DNA of 64,000 bases. It comes from Ferrimonas sp048263965 (GTDB lineage Bacteria > Pseudomonadota > Gammaproteobacteria > Enterobacterales > Shewanellaceae). Below, one piece after another: positions 22,101 through 30,667 of this stretch; the stretch's first letter is position 1; every line of letters begins with the position of its first letter. The DNA is taken from contig NZ_JBLXDO010000002.1 in NCBI RefSeq assembly GCF_048263965.1, positions 216,971 to 280,970 of the forward strand, written 5' to 3'. The notes beneath the pieces are model-generated. The model searched no databases, was not told where the DNA came from, and worked only from the letters and a program-made list of their open reading frames with translations. The position numbers and the translations under genes were made by a program.

Positions 22101-23985
22101 TTCTGAGATTTCTGTTCCAGCGATAGAGGGTGGATGGTCGGCCACCCTGGCGGCTCAAACTCTCCACCAGGTAACCATGCTCCACCAGCTCACAGAGAGA
22201 GGCTTTAGCCGCTTCCGTCTTGCTGAGCCCGGCCCAGCCCTTCTGTTTCACGTCCTTCACCCTGAACGGTTCTGGTAGCTTGTCACGGCGATCCAATATC
22301 AACTTAGCTCCCGCCACTTCCGGTGCCCGAGCCTCGGAGTAGATGCGGGCCGCGTGTGTCTCCAGATACTCCACCCAACGCACCGCCAGCCGGGCCGACT
22401 CTCCGGTTACTCTCTCTCCTGGCCCATGGGTCACTAAGTTGATGATCAGTGCCAGGGCTGGCATCAGTGATCCGTACTTCACTAAGTGACTTTCCATGGC
22501 CGGATGAATATCCGGAGACGCGCACCGACTAGATAGCTCCCTGTGCCACTGGTTAAACACCGCCTGGCCATCGTCATCAAAGCGGATCCCCACCTGTTCC
22601 CCGTATTCATCAAGAGTAGGAGGCGGCAGATCCGCGGCTCTACGAAAGGCGTGAATAGCTTCATCCTTGGCGGCTTTACTCGGTGGCCGGTCCTCTCCTT
22701 CCGATACCCGGGCATCGGGGTACACCGCCAGCTGTAGCCGTTGAACAAATCCATCATCCCCGGCGCCCTGGCTAACCGCATTGGCAATGTATGGGGCAAA
22801 CTTCGCAGGTTGGATACCACCGATCACCGACAATGTAGCTGACTCAATAACGGTGGTTCCCCGTCCGATTCGGTCATAAGTGAAAGAGCTGTTCCCGTTA
22901 TAGGCCTCCAAGTAGAAAGCCCGGTCCCCCTGACGGTCCTCTCTCTCCATGCTAACCAACCATCCGGTTAACTCGTCCCGCTCCAGTAGTAGGCCATTAG
23001 GGTTTTCGTTCATCAATTCCCCCAGCTTCTCTACGGTCGCATCATTCACCAGATAACGCCGGGGCTTAGGAACGGCAACGGCCTGAGCCTTGATAGTCCG
23101 CAACTTGCGCTCAGCCTCCTCGATGGCGCCATGGTCATCACCAGCCGCGGCTTTATCGAGTGCCTTCTCTGCGGCCTTGGCCAGCGCTTCATACTTGCGG
23201 CGCTCAACCTCGTAAGCGATCCGCTCCTCCTCCCACTGCTTGGCCGCCTCCGCCGCTATTGCTTTGAGTGGCCGCAATGCTTCAGCCATGGCTGGGCTTT
23301 TCTTTGTCGAGGGGCGCCCAATCAATGCCCCCCACAGGTTAGGAGTGACCGCCCAGCTATCCAAGCGCTTAGGCTTAATGGTTGCTTGATTGCCGATCAC
23401 CGACCCTAGAGCCACCATCACCGCAACACCAATGAAGTCAGGAGGACACCCGATACGCTCAGCGGCGTCTCTCACGTAGTCCGCCAGCCCGCCAGGCATC
23501 ATCTGATAATCGAACGGCATCACCGGGGGTAATTCGGTGGCCAGGGGGGTGATCTCTGGCTCACCGCTGCTAGATGCCTTCTGTATGGCGTCTATCTCAG
23601 TTAGTGCCTCAGACGCTGCCAGCTCATCACCACGGCCCTTAGCCTCCGAGAACTGGCGCAATGCCTTTTGAGTCCTGCGGAACTCGGATTTGCGTTTAAC
23701 CAAACTCACATAGTGGGGGCAATTCGCCGTAGAAGGCGTGTTCCGCTGAATGTCTGAAAGGTAGGCCACGCCGCCACTCGCCTCTATCTGGCCATCCCGC
23801 TTTAGTTGATCTTCAACGGTCACCAGATCCGGCGCCGCTCCCCGGCCAGCAACCGCCAGCATTGCCCGGGCTATCGCTTGGTGTCCCGCGTCCTCAAAGT
23901 CAGCAGCATTCAAGGAAGCCAGGCAGCCGATCTGGCCGGTGACCAGAACACTACCCAGGACGCTTTGCTCTGCCGCTTGGCTCAT
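22093..23985 (-). CDS. Replication protein: DnaB-N domain fused to DUF3987 (YfjI-like)
   Basis: A 630-residue protein. The N-terminal 100 residues (SQAAEQSVLGSVLVTGQIGC; GVAYLSDIQRNTPSTANCPH) match the DnaB helicase N-terminal domain. The rest matches DUF3987, including MPGGLADYVRDAAERIGCPP, IGRPSTKKSPAM in the P-loop position, and LLLERDELTGWLVSMEREDR. Such proteins are primase/helicase-like replication factors of phage satellites and integrative elements. A C-terminal winged-helix region (GLSKTEAAKASLCELVEHGY) may bind DNA. Gene order with AlpA and integrase supports a satellite. Confidence 0.88.
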   Translation of the reverse strand: MSQAAEQSVLGSVLVTGQIGCLASLNAADFEDAGHQAIARAMLAVAGRGAAPDLVTVEDQLKRDGQIEASGGVAYLSDIQRNTPSTANCPHYVSLVKRKSEFRRTQKALRQFSEAKGRGDELAASEALTEIDAIQKASSSGEPEITPLATELPPVMPFDYQMMPGGLADYVRDAAERIGCPPDFIGVAVMVALGSVIGNQATIKPKRLDSWAVTPNLWGALIGRPSTKKSPAMAEALRPLKAIAAEAAKQWEEERIAYEVERRKYEALAKAAEKALDKAAAGDDHGAIEEAERKLRTIKAQAVAVPKPRRYLVNDATVEKLGELMNENPNGLLLERDELTGWLVSMEREDRQGDRAFYLEAYNGNSSFTYDRIGRGTTVIESATLSVIGGIQPAKFAPYIANAVSQGAGDDGFVQRLQLAVYPDARVSEGEDRPPSKAAKDEAIHAFRRAADLPPPTLDEYGEQVGIRFDDDGQAVFNQWHRELSSRCASPDIHPAMESHLVKYGSLMPALALIINLVTHGPGERVTGESARLAVRWVEYLETHAARIYSEARAPEVAGAKLILDRRDKLPEPFRVKDVKQKGWAGLSKTEAAKASLCELVEHGYLVESLSRQGGRPSTLYRWNRNLRNA

Positions 23986-24302
23986 ACCCTGCCCCCTCTT
24001 TGCTTGATCAGGTGTGCGAGGTTATCGCCGGCATCACCGACACCCTGGGACAGCTCCCCAAGGATCCGCATTAATGACCCCACATTTAGGCAAAGCGCAG
24101 GAGGTAACCCTTCAGGGGCGTCCCCCATTCCCGCATGCTCTACCAGCTCGCCGAGCGTCTGAATACTCAGGGCGATATTTTCCCGGGCATCACAGGCCGT
24201 TTCATAGGCCCGCTCCAGCTCTGGCCTGGTCATTGGGTGCCCGGCATTGGATAAGCCCATAGGGAAGGTGTCGATCAGGTCGCGCAGATAGGTCTTAGTC
24301 AT
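23982..24302 (-). CDS. Small island protein, unknown
   Basis: A 106-residue acidic protein overlapping the replication gene by 4 bases and its upstream neighbour by 8. It is helical, with RPELERAYETACDARENIAL and IQTLGELVEHAGMG segments. The operon position suggests a replication accessory or regulatory role. No family is recognised. Confidence 0.65.
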   Translation of the reverse strand: MTKTYLRDLIDTFPMGLSNAGHPMTRPELERAYETACDARENIALSIQTLGELVEHAGMGDAPEGLPPALCLNVGSLMRILGELSQGVGDAGDNLAHLIKQRGGRV

Positions 24303-24528
24303 GGTGCCCCCCTTTCAGTTCGGAGGTGGCCGCCAGCTGGCGGACCTGCTGAGCACGACAACGGAGAGAGGAGATCACCCCTTTGGTGTATGCCGCTTTG
24401 CGGGGGTAGCGCCCCAGCCAAACTAGGCCGGCCTCTGTACGAGTGTAGAAATCTCGGGTGAGCCTGGCTGGCTTGCCAACAAAGACACCTGGTACGGCGT
24501 TCAATGGTGTAACATTAGGCTTAGACAT
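24295..24528 (-). CDS. Small island protein, unknown
   Basis: A 77-residue basic protein (starts MSKPNVTPLNAVPG; contains RYPRKAAYTKGVISSLR). The ATG at 24528 is preceded by GGAG at good spacing. It begins the leftward replication operon and lies opposite the divergent 66-residue gene, with paired inverted repeats between them. The basic character suggests nucleic-acid binding. Confidence 0.6.
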   Translation of the reverse strand: MSKPNVTPLNAVPGVFVGKPARLTRDFYTRTEAGLVWLGRYPRKAAYTKGVISSLRCRAQQVRQLAATSELKGGHHD

Positions 24529-24619
24529 TGCTGATACTCCAATATCAGTGATTGTTAGGCCCCTGGTTGGTGTTGGCGCACCTCCGGGGGCTGCTTGTTT
24601 TCGGTTGCCACAAAGGATA

Positions 24620-24665
24620 TTGTGTACCACAACCTCGGTCACATCATTCATATTGTGGTACACAA
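24620..24665. promoter_or_regulatory. Paired 13-bp inverted repeat in a divergent promoter
   Basis: TTGTGTACCACAA (24620-24632) and its exact reverse complement TTGTGGTACACAA (24653-24665) flank 20 bases; each half is itself nearly palindromic. The second copy covers the first base of the ATG of the 66-residue protein. This is a strong operator candidate controlling both divergent genes. Confidence 0.75.
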
Positions 24666-24865
24666 TGTCAAGCAAGAAAGATCCCAACGAATACACACAG
24701 TTCAAAATGCGCTTATCTGATTCTGAGAAGGCAAAGTTGATGGAGGCTGCCCGAGCGGACGGCTTTACCCGAGCAGGAAAACCGGCTTTGGCTACCTGGC
24801 TAAAATCCCTGGCACAGCAGCGCATCGATACCCTGAAGGCAGAGGGGAAGCTACCCAGCGAATAG
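24665..24865 (+). CDS. Small ribbon-helix-helix-like regulator candidate
   Basis: A 66-residue protein: a polar start, then YTQFKMRLSDSEKAKLMEAA and a helix ending ALATWLKSLAQQRID. A short beta strand (FKMRLS) followed by two helices is the ribbon-helix-helix pattern of MetJ/Arc-type repressors. The paired operator overlaps its own start, which suggests autoregulation and control of the divergent replication operon. This reading is inference from layout. Confidence 0.65.
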   Translation: MSSKKDPNEYTQFKMRLSDSEKAKLMEAARADGFTRAGKPALATWLKSLAQQRIDTLKAEGKLPSE

Positions 24866-24962
24866 GCTATGCTCCCCAGAATAGTCATCCTCCATTGGAG
24901 GCCCATCCTCAAATTGAGGCCCGGCCCCCACTGGGAGATGGGGAAGAATCTACCAATAGCTG

Positions 24963-25406
24963 TCATGCTGCCGCCCCCTTGCCCATACGAGCGATATATC
25001 GAGCCACTTGGCGCTGACTAAGGGGCTGATCATTCCTCCTGCGTCTCAGCAGGTTCACCAGCTTTACCAGGTCGCGACAGGCTTTGGCGTCCGCCAGCCA
25101 GTAACGGCTGAAGTTGGCTTTGAACCCCCTAGGGCTGATGTACGGATCACTACGGCTCACAATGACGATACTGTGACGGTTCCGCAATGCGGAGATATCG
25201 CTGTTCAGGCAACTGGTCCAGTAACCGCCAGCGGCCTCTATTCGTTCCACGTCCTGACGACTGCCTACCTGGTGATCCAGTGTGTGAACCCCCTCCGGGC
25301 CTCGCTCGAGGAGCACCATTGCCAGCAACTCTAACTTTGTGGGATGATGATTTTGCGTAGAGATTACGGGGCCGTCCTTCGGGGCGGCTTCGTTATATTC
25401 GGTCAT
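24963..25406 (-). CDS. Island protein with helix-turn-helix character, unknown
   Basis: A 147-residue protein with a segment LELLAMVLLERGPEGVHTLD, then RYWLADAKACRDLVKLVNLLRRRRN and a basic end (QPLSQRQVARYIARMG). The first half reads like a winged helix found in satellite and integrative elements between alpA and the replication gene. It lies 9 bases downstream of alpA, so both are probably co-transcribed. The function is unknown. Confidence 0.6.
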   Translation of the reverse strand: MTEYNEAAPKDGPVISTQNHHPTKLELLAMVLLERGPEGVHTLDHQVGSRQDVERIEAAGGYWTSCLNSDISALRNRHSIVIVSRSDPYISPRGFKANFSRYWLADAKACRDLVKLVNLLRRRRNDQPLSQRQVARYIARMGKGAAA

Positions 25407-25415
25407 CGCCCCCCC

Positions 25416-25682
25416 CTATACCGCACGAGACGCAGTAGCTGATTCCATCCAAGCTTGTAGCTCTGAAAGACGCCAGGCGTTAGTTCGTTCCCCCAGTTTT
25501 ACCCGTTTAGGGAAACGGCCCTCCCGTTCTAGCTCCCAGCGTCGCTGACGGCTTAGTGCGGTAATGGCCTTACATTCGGGTTCAAGGATGAAGCGATCTG
25601 AGCTAGATTCCGCCAGCTTAGACACTGCCAAGTGTTTGGGATGCGGTGAGGATTTGTGATTAATGGGTGCTGTAGTCACCAT
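25416..25682 (-). CDS. AlpA-family excisionase/regulator
   Basis: An 88-residue protein with the AlpA/MerR-like helix-turn-helix: CKAITALSRQRRWELEREGR, FPKRVKLGERTNAWRLSELQ and WMESATASR. AlpA proteins regulate integrase genes or act as excisionases in P4-like and PICI-type elements. The ATG at 25682 has AGGAGAGC upstream; an extended frame to 25775 is unlikely. Its place near the integrase supports the call. Confidence 0.88.
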   Translation of the reverse strand: MVTTAPINHKSSPHPKHLAVSKLAESSSDRFILEPECKAITALSRQRRWELEREGRFPKRVKLGERTNAWRLSELQAWMESATASRAV

Positions 25683-25833
25683 GCTCTCCTGTTCGTTGTT
25701 TAACGTCTGGAGAGCAATGTATGGGTAAGTAGATGAGAGGTCTCTGCTGATCGAGAAAGGGACTTCAGGACCCAATTAGGCACTTTTCAAGAAGCCCCCA
25801 GTTTCAAAATTTCCAAACAGGTAAAAAACAGAT

Positions 25834-26715
25834 TCAATCCTCTTTTGAGCGATACCTTCCTATGGGTCGAGCCGCTAACTCTGGCTGGGTTGCCAAAAAG
25901 CCCCTAAGTTGTATGACAAAGTTAGGGTCAATAGCACGAAGAAACCACTTGCCACCTTTGTCCTTACTGATCCAGTTACTATCCTTGGTCCAATCATCAC
26001 CGAACAGAATCCTGGCCATTACAGAGCGATTTATCTTCACGCCCTCTATCAAGGCCCATGTTTCTAAATCCAGCCAGGGGATCAATTTATAGTCCAGAAT
26101 TTTTCTAATCGTTGACTCCCCAACCCTTGCCATTGGCTTATCCGGCTCAGGGGCGTTCATTTTCTTCCTCCAATGAGGAAGCAACGTAGCTATAGCTCCA
26201 ATAATCTGTTCATCAGTGTTATCTGTTAACTGAATTTCCGCTAGAACGTTGTGTGGGTACGCCTTTACATCCTCTGAAGCAGACACATGATCATGAATAC
26301 TGTTTGAAAGCTCACCATCGCAGATCTTATCGAATATCGGCTTCTCAGATAGCTTAGGAATGTCTTCTCGCTGTATCGCATGTTCCGTATAGCCAGCTAG
26401 AAGCCCGAAAGTCAGGGGCTCAACAACGTCATACATAACCCCCAATCTGTTCTCATGTTCATCAGCGCTCGTGATTCCTCGGGCTTCCCCTACCGCCCAC
26501 CTCACGCCTCTTGGCTCAATAGGCTTACTCGACTTAATACGTTCAAGCGCAACATCTCTAGGAACCAAGCCCTCGGAGCACCATAAAAATATTTGTGCAC
26601 GTTCGTAGAGCACGTTAACCACATCAAGTCCTGACAGGTCCTTAATATCGTCATAATTGCCAAGACGAAACCAAGAAAGTATCTCTTCCGGCGTCCTAAC
26701 TAATCTCTTACTCAT
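25834..26715 (-). CDS. DUF6387-like island protein
   Basis: A 293-residue protein beginning with RTPEEILSWFRLGNYDDIKD and rich in acidic residues. A C-terminal segment contains IPWLDLETWALIEGVKINRS and ARILFGDD. The N-terminal pattern (WF-x-L-x-x-Y) and the position next to a tyrosine integrase recall the DUF6387 family, which I cannot verify here. The function is unknown. GC is slightly lower than in the integrase gene. Confidence 0.6.
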   Translation of the reverse strand: MSKRLVRTPEEILSWFRLGNYDDIKDLSGLDVVNVLYERAQIFLWCSEGLVPRDVALERIKSSKPIEPRGVRWAVGEARGITSADEHENRLGVMYDVVEPLTFGLLAGYTEHAIQREDIPKLSEKPIFDKICDGELSNSIHDHVSASEDVKAYPHNVLAEIQLTDNTDEQIIGAIATLLPHWRKKMNAPEPDKPMARVGESTIRKILDYKLIPWLDLETWALIEGVKINRSVMARILFGDDWTKDSNWISKDKGGKWFLRAIDPNFVIQLRGFLATQPELAARPIGRYRSKED

Positions 26716-26822
26716 TGCGCTACCCCTAACGCGCCCCTAAATAGAACAGCCGGCCAAACAGCGGGGCTTGCTGCCGTTCCCCTGGGGTAGCTACTCCGCC
26801 AGGGTAGGCCGACCAGATACGG

Positions 26823-28217
26823 TTAACCAGTCTGGTGTTTTGCCAGGGAGATTATGTTTCGGTTATCAGTGTGTGGGTCGTACGCGGGATCAGTCCGCCA
26901 GCGTTCCAGCGCCTCAGCCCAAACAGAAATGGCATGTCGCTTCTCTGGTAGATACTCGGCCCGGTCATAGTGCTTGGAGCTGGTATCGCTTCCTACGTGA
27001 CTTTGCACTAGGTCACGGACGTGTTTAGAGATCCCCAGGTCACCAAGGCGGCTTTTCCAAGTTCGGCGTAGATCACGAGCGGTAAAGCGCTCCCACTCCT
27101 CCAGTTTACGCCCTTCAGCCTTGGCGGCCGTGGCCTCCTTGGCATTGGCCCTCTTGATGTACTTGCGAATGGCGATAGAAACATCACCGTTGGTCTTATG
27201 CTTGGCGGGATTGGTGTCCTGGCTGAACACCCACTGACTGTGACCGGTGATCTTCCTATGCTGCTTCAGCGCAGTGGCCAACTGAGGAGCAATCGGGATC
27301 AAGTGACTACTGCCGACCTTTGAGCGTTCGGGAGCCATTGACCAAAGCCCAGCCTTAAAATCCAAATCAGCCCATTGAACCCGTAGCGCTTCATCAACCC
27401 GCTGGCCGGCATAGAGCATGATCAGAATGTAGGCCCTGGACCATGGGTTGAAGAATTCAGGGTTATCCAAGTCATGTAGGAGCCGGTGAAGCTCGGCGCC
27501 GGAAAGGTTGCGATCCAGCACCCGCTCAGCCGCGGTTTGCTTTGGTACTGCCGCCACTGGATTAAGGGCAAGGCCAAACAACTGCCCTCGACGGTTATGC
27601 TTCGGATCATTGTCGTGGTGTAAGCCGTATTGGAAAGCGGCATGTAGCATCGCCCGGACTCGGTTAGAGTGGGTTTCAGCCCCTCGGTCAATCATACGAC
27701 CTACCATTTCCACAATGTGAGCCGTGGTGACCTCCTTGGCTTTGGTCTCCAGGGGCAATACGCCGCCAGCCTCTTTACGCAGATCACGAAGCACCTTGGC
27801 ATAGGTTCGCTTGCCATTGGCCTTCATGTTGTCGGTGTAAGCAATGAACAGTTGCTCCAATGTGCCGCACCGCTTTTCCTCGAGGCGCCTTTCCTCTTCG
27901 TCGGCCTGAATAGCCTGTAGGTGATCACGAGGACTGATACCCTGGTCCCACAGTTCCCCATACTCTCGGGCCTTGTCGAAGGCATCCGCCAGCGACGTCC
28001 CCGGATCTGTTGGCTTCACTTTGACGTTCCCGATCTTCAGCGCATTGCGGGCCCCGTTGTGCCACCAGGAGAAATAGAAGCTCTTAGCCCCACTGGGCTG
28101 AATCCTGACAGACAGGCACCCTTTACCCTTTCGGGCATTGACGTCATCCAGCCAGTAGCGGGAGGCTTTTGGTCCGGCGTTCTTGATAGCGCTGGCGGTA
28201 AGTCGAACTTTAGGCAT
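26823..28217 (-). CDS. int: Tyrosine integrase (P4-like)
   Basis: A 464-residue recombinase. The N-terminal 90 residues form the DUF4102 arm-binding domain (YWLDDVNARKGKGCLSVRIQ). The catalytic domain has Arg 273 (YAGQRVDEAL), Lys about 300 (ERSKVGSSH), Arg 384 in RDLRRT, His 407 (SHVGS) and the nucleophile Tyr 417 (KHYDR). The box II His is Arg (ARDLRRT) in this protein. The gene lies 200 bases from a tRNA-Arg fragment, the expected attachment site. Five short direct repeats lie between gene and att site. Confidence 0.95.
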   Translation of the reverse strand: MPKVRLTASAIKNAGPKASRYWLDDVNARKGKGCLSVRIQPSGAKSFYFSWWHNGARNALKIGNVKVKPTDPGTSLADAFDKAREYGELWDQGISPRDHLQAIQADEEERRLEEKRCGTLEQLFIAYTDNMKANGKRTYAKVLRDLRKEAGGVLPLETKAKEVTTAHIVEMVGRMIDRGAETHSNRVRAMLHAAFQYGLHHDNDPKHNRRGQLFGLALNPVAAVPKQTAAERVLDRNLSGAELHRLLHDLDNPEFFNPWSRAYILIMLYAGQRVDEALRVQWADLDFKAGLWSMAPERSKVGSSHLIPIAPQLATALKQHRKITGHSQWVFSQDTNPAKHKTNGDVSIAIRKYIKRANAKEATAAKAEGRKLEEWERFTARDLRRTWKSRLGDLGISKHVRDLVQSHVGSDTSSKHYDRAEYLPEKRHAISVWAEALERWRTDPAYDPHTDNRNIISLAKHQTG

Positions 28218-28235
28218 TGGGCTCGCTCCGGTGAT

Positions 28236-28307
28236 CGGGTCTCGCTAGAAACGGGTCTCGCTTCGGGTCTCGCTTTGAAAGCGTCGGGTCTCGCTCTGGG
28301 TCTCGTT
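28236..28307. repeat. Five direct repeats upstream of the integrase
   Basis: An 11-base motif CGGGTCTCGCT occurs at 28236, 28252, 28264 and 28285, and with changes at 28297 (TGGGTCTCGTT). Spacings are 16, 12, 21 and 12 bases. The array lies between the integrase start and the tRNA fragment. It is the likely binding array for the integrase arm domain or AlpA, and would also control the integrase promoter. Confidence 0.8.
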
Positions 28308-28418
28308 TCGAGACTTGACGATAGCGAACAAAAACGCCCCGTTAGCCAATGATATTACAGGATTTATCATTAACAAACTGAAACGAAAGCGAACAGCAAA
28401 AAACGGTAATTTTTCCGA

Positions 28419-28462
28419 CTCCTAAGCGGCCGATCGAGGTTCGAGTCCTCGTGGGGAGGCCA
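28419..28462 (+). other. 3' fragment of a tRNA-Arg(CCT)-like gene (attachment site)
   Basis: The stretch starts at the anticodon loop CTCCTAA (anticodon CCT), followed by GCGGC, a T-arm CGAGG-TTCGAGT-CCTCG, an acceptor strand TGGGGAG and GCCA. The sequence upstream does not form the matching 5' half. It resembles the 3' half of tRNA-Arg(CCT) of gammaproteobacteria as I remember it. This is the island's right attachment site; the intact tRNA gene is expected at the far side. Confidence 0.7.
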
Positions 28463-28607
28463 CTTCAGTAGAGAGGAAATGCCGCTGGATTACGGCCTTC
28501 GCAACAAAGGCCGTCCAGGGATAATAGGAGTGTTGCTTGGGCACCCACCACCGGTCTGAGAGTTAAACGACGAAAGCTAATTCGGGAAGCCTTCAGACCG
28601 GCAAAGA

Positions 28608-30485
28608 CTACAGCTCCGTCTCCCCCATCATTGCTTCCTCCTCCAGCAGTTCGTCCATAGCAGTGTCCACAGCAAAGTGGCGCGTCTGCCAGCGCCCGAG
28701 AATCCACGCTTCCAACGCTTGGCGGCGATGATTGAGAGACTCCAGAGTCCAGTCGTCGTAAGTAGCCAACTTGCGCTCCTGCTTGATGCAGGAGTCGCTG
28801 TAACTGGGGCTGACGCCGGGGGCGCCCTTCTTTCGCTGAAAATCGAAGTTGGAGTAGCTGGCGTTGTCCTTGGTCAGCACCAGGTTGCCCAGATCGTGCA
28901 GATAGGTGGCGCGCTCCTCGTCACTCCACACCTTAAGCCAATGGGAGTCTTCCGCCGGGTTTTGGGGCAGGATGTGTTCGATGGTGGAGTCTTTGGCCAG
29001 CTCCTGCCAGGTGATTTTCGGCTTGCTGCCCTTGCCCTCTTTGTCCATCAGGTGGTGCTCGTATTCAAACAGGGTGTATTTGAGCAGCCTGCGCCAGTGG
29101 TACCACTTGCCCGGCTCCTTCAATTGCACCGCAAAGGCGCTGTCACTGGCGTAATAGCGAATCAAGTCATGAACCTTGGCGACTGTGGCCTCCAAATTCG
29201 GCTGACTTTGATTAAACAGCTCGTGGCCCCAACGATACAGAGTGGAGCTGCCCGAATTGCTGCGCTTGCCCTCGAACAGAAACACCCGATAGGCGTAGCA
29301 CTCCAGCGCCTGCAGCAATTCGATGTACTGGGCTTCGGTCACCTCGCCGGCCTGCCAGCGGCTTCGGGCCGCCACCAACAGCGGCAAGAAGTTGGCGATG
29401 TTGCCTGTGTTGTTGATTCGCTCCAGCCAGGCCAGTTCGGCGGCGGAGTCAGTGTTGTCCGCCGTGGGGCTGATGACAACCTGGTAGTGGCGGGCTACCT
29501 CAGGTAATCCCTTCACGAACTTCAGCATAAAGGCACGGGTTTCCGCCTTGGTTTTAGTGCCCTTTCCAGGCTGTCCATCGACAGCGAAATCTCTCAGCGG
29601 AATGTATTGAGGTTGCTTGAAGCCGTCATAACCCTTCCAGTTTTTCGGCAGATGATGGCAATAAAGAGTCCACGCTAGGCGCAGACATTGAGACTCGCTG
29701 CCACCTGAGTCGCCCACAAAGCCGTAGGTGTCACGCCAGGCCAGGTTCACCCGGCTGGTCAGTTCCTCACGCTCCTCGGGCGCACCGTTACGGGCAGTCC
29801 AGTGCATCAGGTAGTTCTTCAGCAGCTCCAGCACCGACAGCTCTTTGCCCCGGGAATTCATCAGCTCGAAGGTCATGCCAATCTCGCACTCCTCCTCGAT
29901 GGTGTAGGAGGTAAACACTAACTTACCGGTGATCGCCTCAAACAGCTGGATCAGGTAATCCACGCCCTTGGCATCGTCAGCCAGAAGCTCAGCGACGTGT
30001 GCCTGAAAGTAGGCGGTAGCTTCGCACAGACGGCGCTGATGTGGGGTGGAGGGTAGCTTGAGTGGTCGCCCTTCTGACAGAAGCCGATGGAACAGCTCGG
30101 CGGTGTCATTATTCAGGGTGAGCTTGCAGCGCAAACCGTCGTAAAGAAAGTCGGCGATATCCCGCTCATACTCGGTCCGCCCCTTGGCTATCAGGGCATT
30201 GATGATCACCGACAGATACAAGCAGGTCGTCGTCAGGCGCTGCTGACCATCCACCACATCGACCACCTTGGCCGGTCGGCGCCCATAGGTGGCGGTAGGG
30301 TAACTGGCCTGATAGGTCACCACGGTGCCGGTGTAGTGGTAGTGAACATTGTCGTCGGTGACCAAGGCATCCAGATCCTCAACGAAATCCCGCCACTGCT
30401 TCTTCTCCCAGGCGTAACCCCGCTGATAGTCGGGAATGTGGAACAGGGTGCTGGAGAAAAGGTCGGTAAGCGATTGCTTGTTCAT
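28608..30485 (-). CDS. GmrSD-type restriction protein (DUF262/DUF1524, single chain)
   Basis: A 625-residue protein. The N-terminal DUF262 domain shows IPDYQRGYAWEKKQW at residues about 17-31 and VVDGQQRLTT near residue 95. The C-terminal DUF1524 domain carries an HNH-type motif STIEHILPQNP followed by LGNLVLTKDNASYSN. The combination is the single-chain form of GmrSD, type IV restriction enzymes that cleave modified DNA such as glucosylated hydroxymethylcytosine, with NTP hydrolysis in the DUF262 part. It sits right outside the tRNA-Arg att site, a typical defence hotspot position. Confidence 0.88.
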   Translation of the reverse strand: MNKQSLTDLFSSTLFHIPDYQRGYAWEKKQWRDFVEDLDALVTDDNVHYHYTGTVVTYQASYPTATYGRRPAKVVDVVDGQQRLTTTCLYLSVIINALIAKGRTEYERDIADFLYDGLRCKLTLNNDTAELFHRLLSEGRPLKLPSTPHQRRLCEATAYFQAHVAELLADDAKGVDYLIQLFEAITGKLVFTSYTIEEECEIGMTFELMNSRGKELSVLELLKNYLMHWTARNGAPEEREELTSRVNLAWRDTYGFVGDSGGSESQCLRLAWTLYCHHLPKNWKGYDGFKQPQYIPLRDFAVDGQPGKGTKTKAETRAFMLKFVKGLPEVARHYQVVISPTADNTDSAAELAWLERINNTGNIANFLPLLVAARSRWQAGEVTEAQYIELLQALECYAYRVFLFEGKRSNSGSSTLYRWGHELFNQSQPNLEATVAKVHDLIRYYASDSAFAVQLKEPGKWYHWRRLLKYTLFEYEHHLMDKEGKGSKPKITWQELAKDSTIEHILPQNPAEDSHWLKVWSDEERATYLHDLGNLVLTKDNASYSNFDFQRKKGAPGVSPSYSDSCIKQERKLATYDDWTLESLNHRRQALEAWILGRWQTRHFAVDTAMDELLEEEAMMGETEL

Positions 30486-30667
30486 TGAGTGGTTCCTGAC
30501 TCATCAAGGGTGTGCCAAAGACCGCCTCTGACATCACAACAAAGCCTTATACCATGGTGACTTATGCTTTGAGTAGTGAACCGGTCACGGCAGGGGAATG
30601 GAGCTGGACGACAGGTCAGACAGAAAAACCCCGCCACCAGCCCGGAGGCCGATGACGGGGAGGTCGA

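Noticed and set aside
28236..28307. CRISPR array
   Set aside because: Repeats are 11 bases at irregular 12-21 base steps, far too short, and no cas gene is present. I saw no CRISPR elsewhere in the window.
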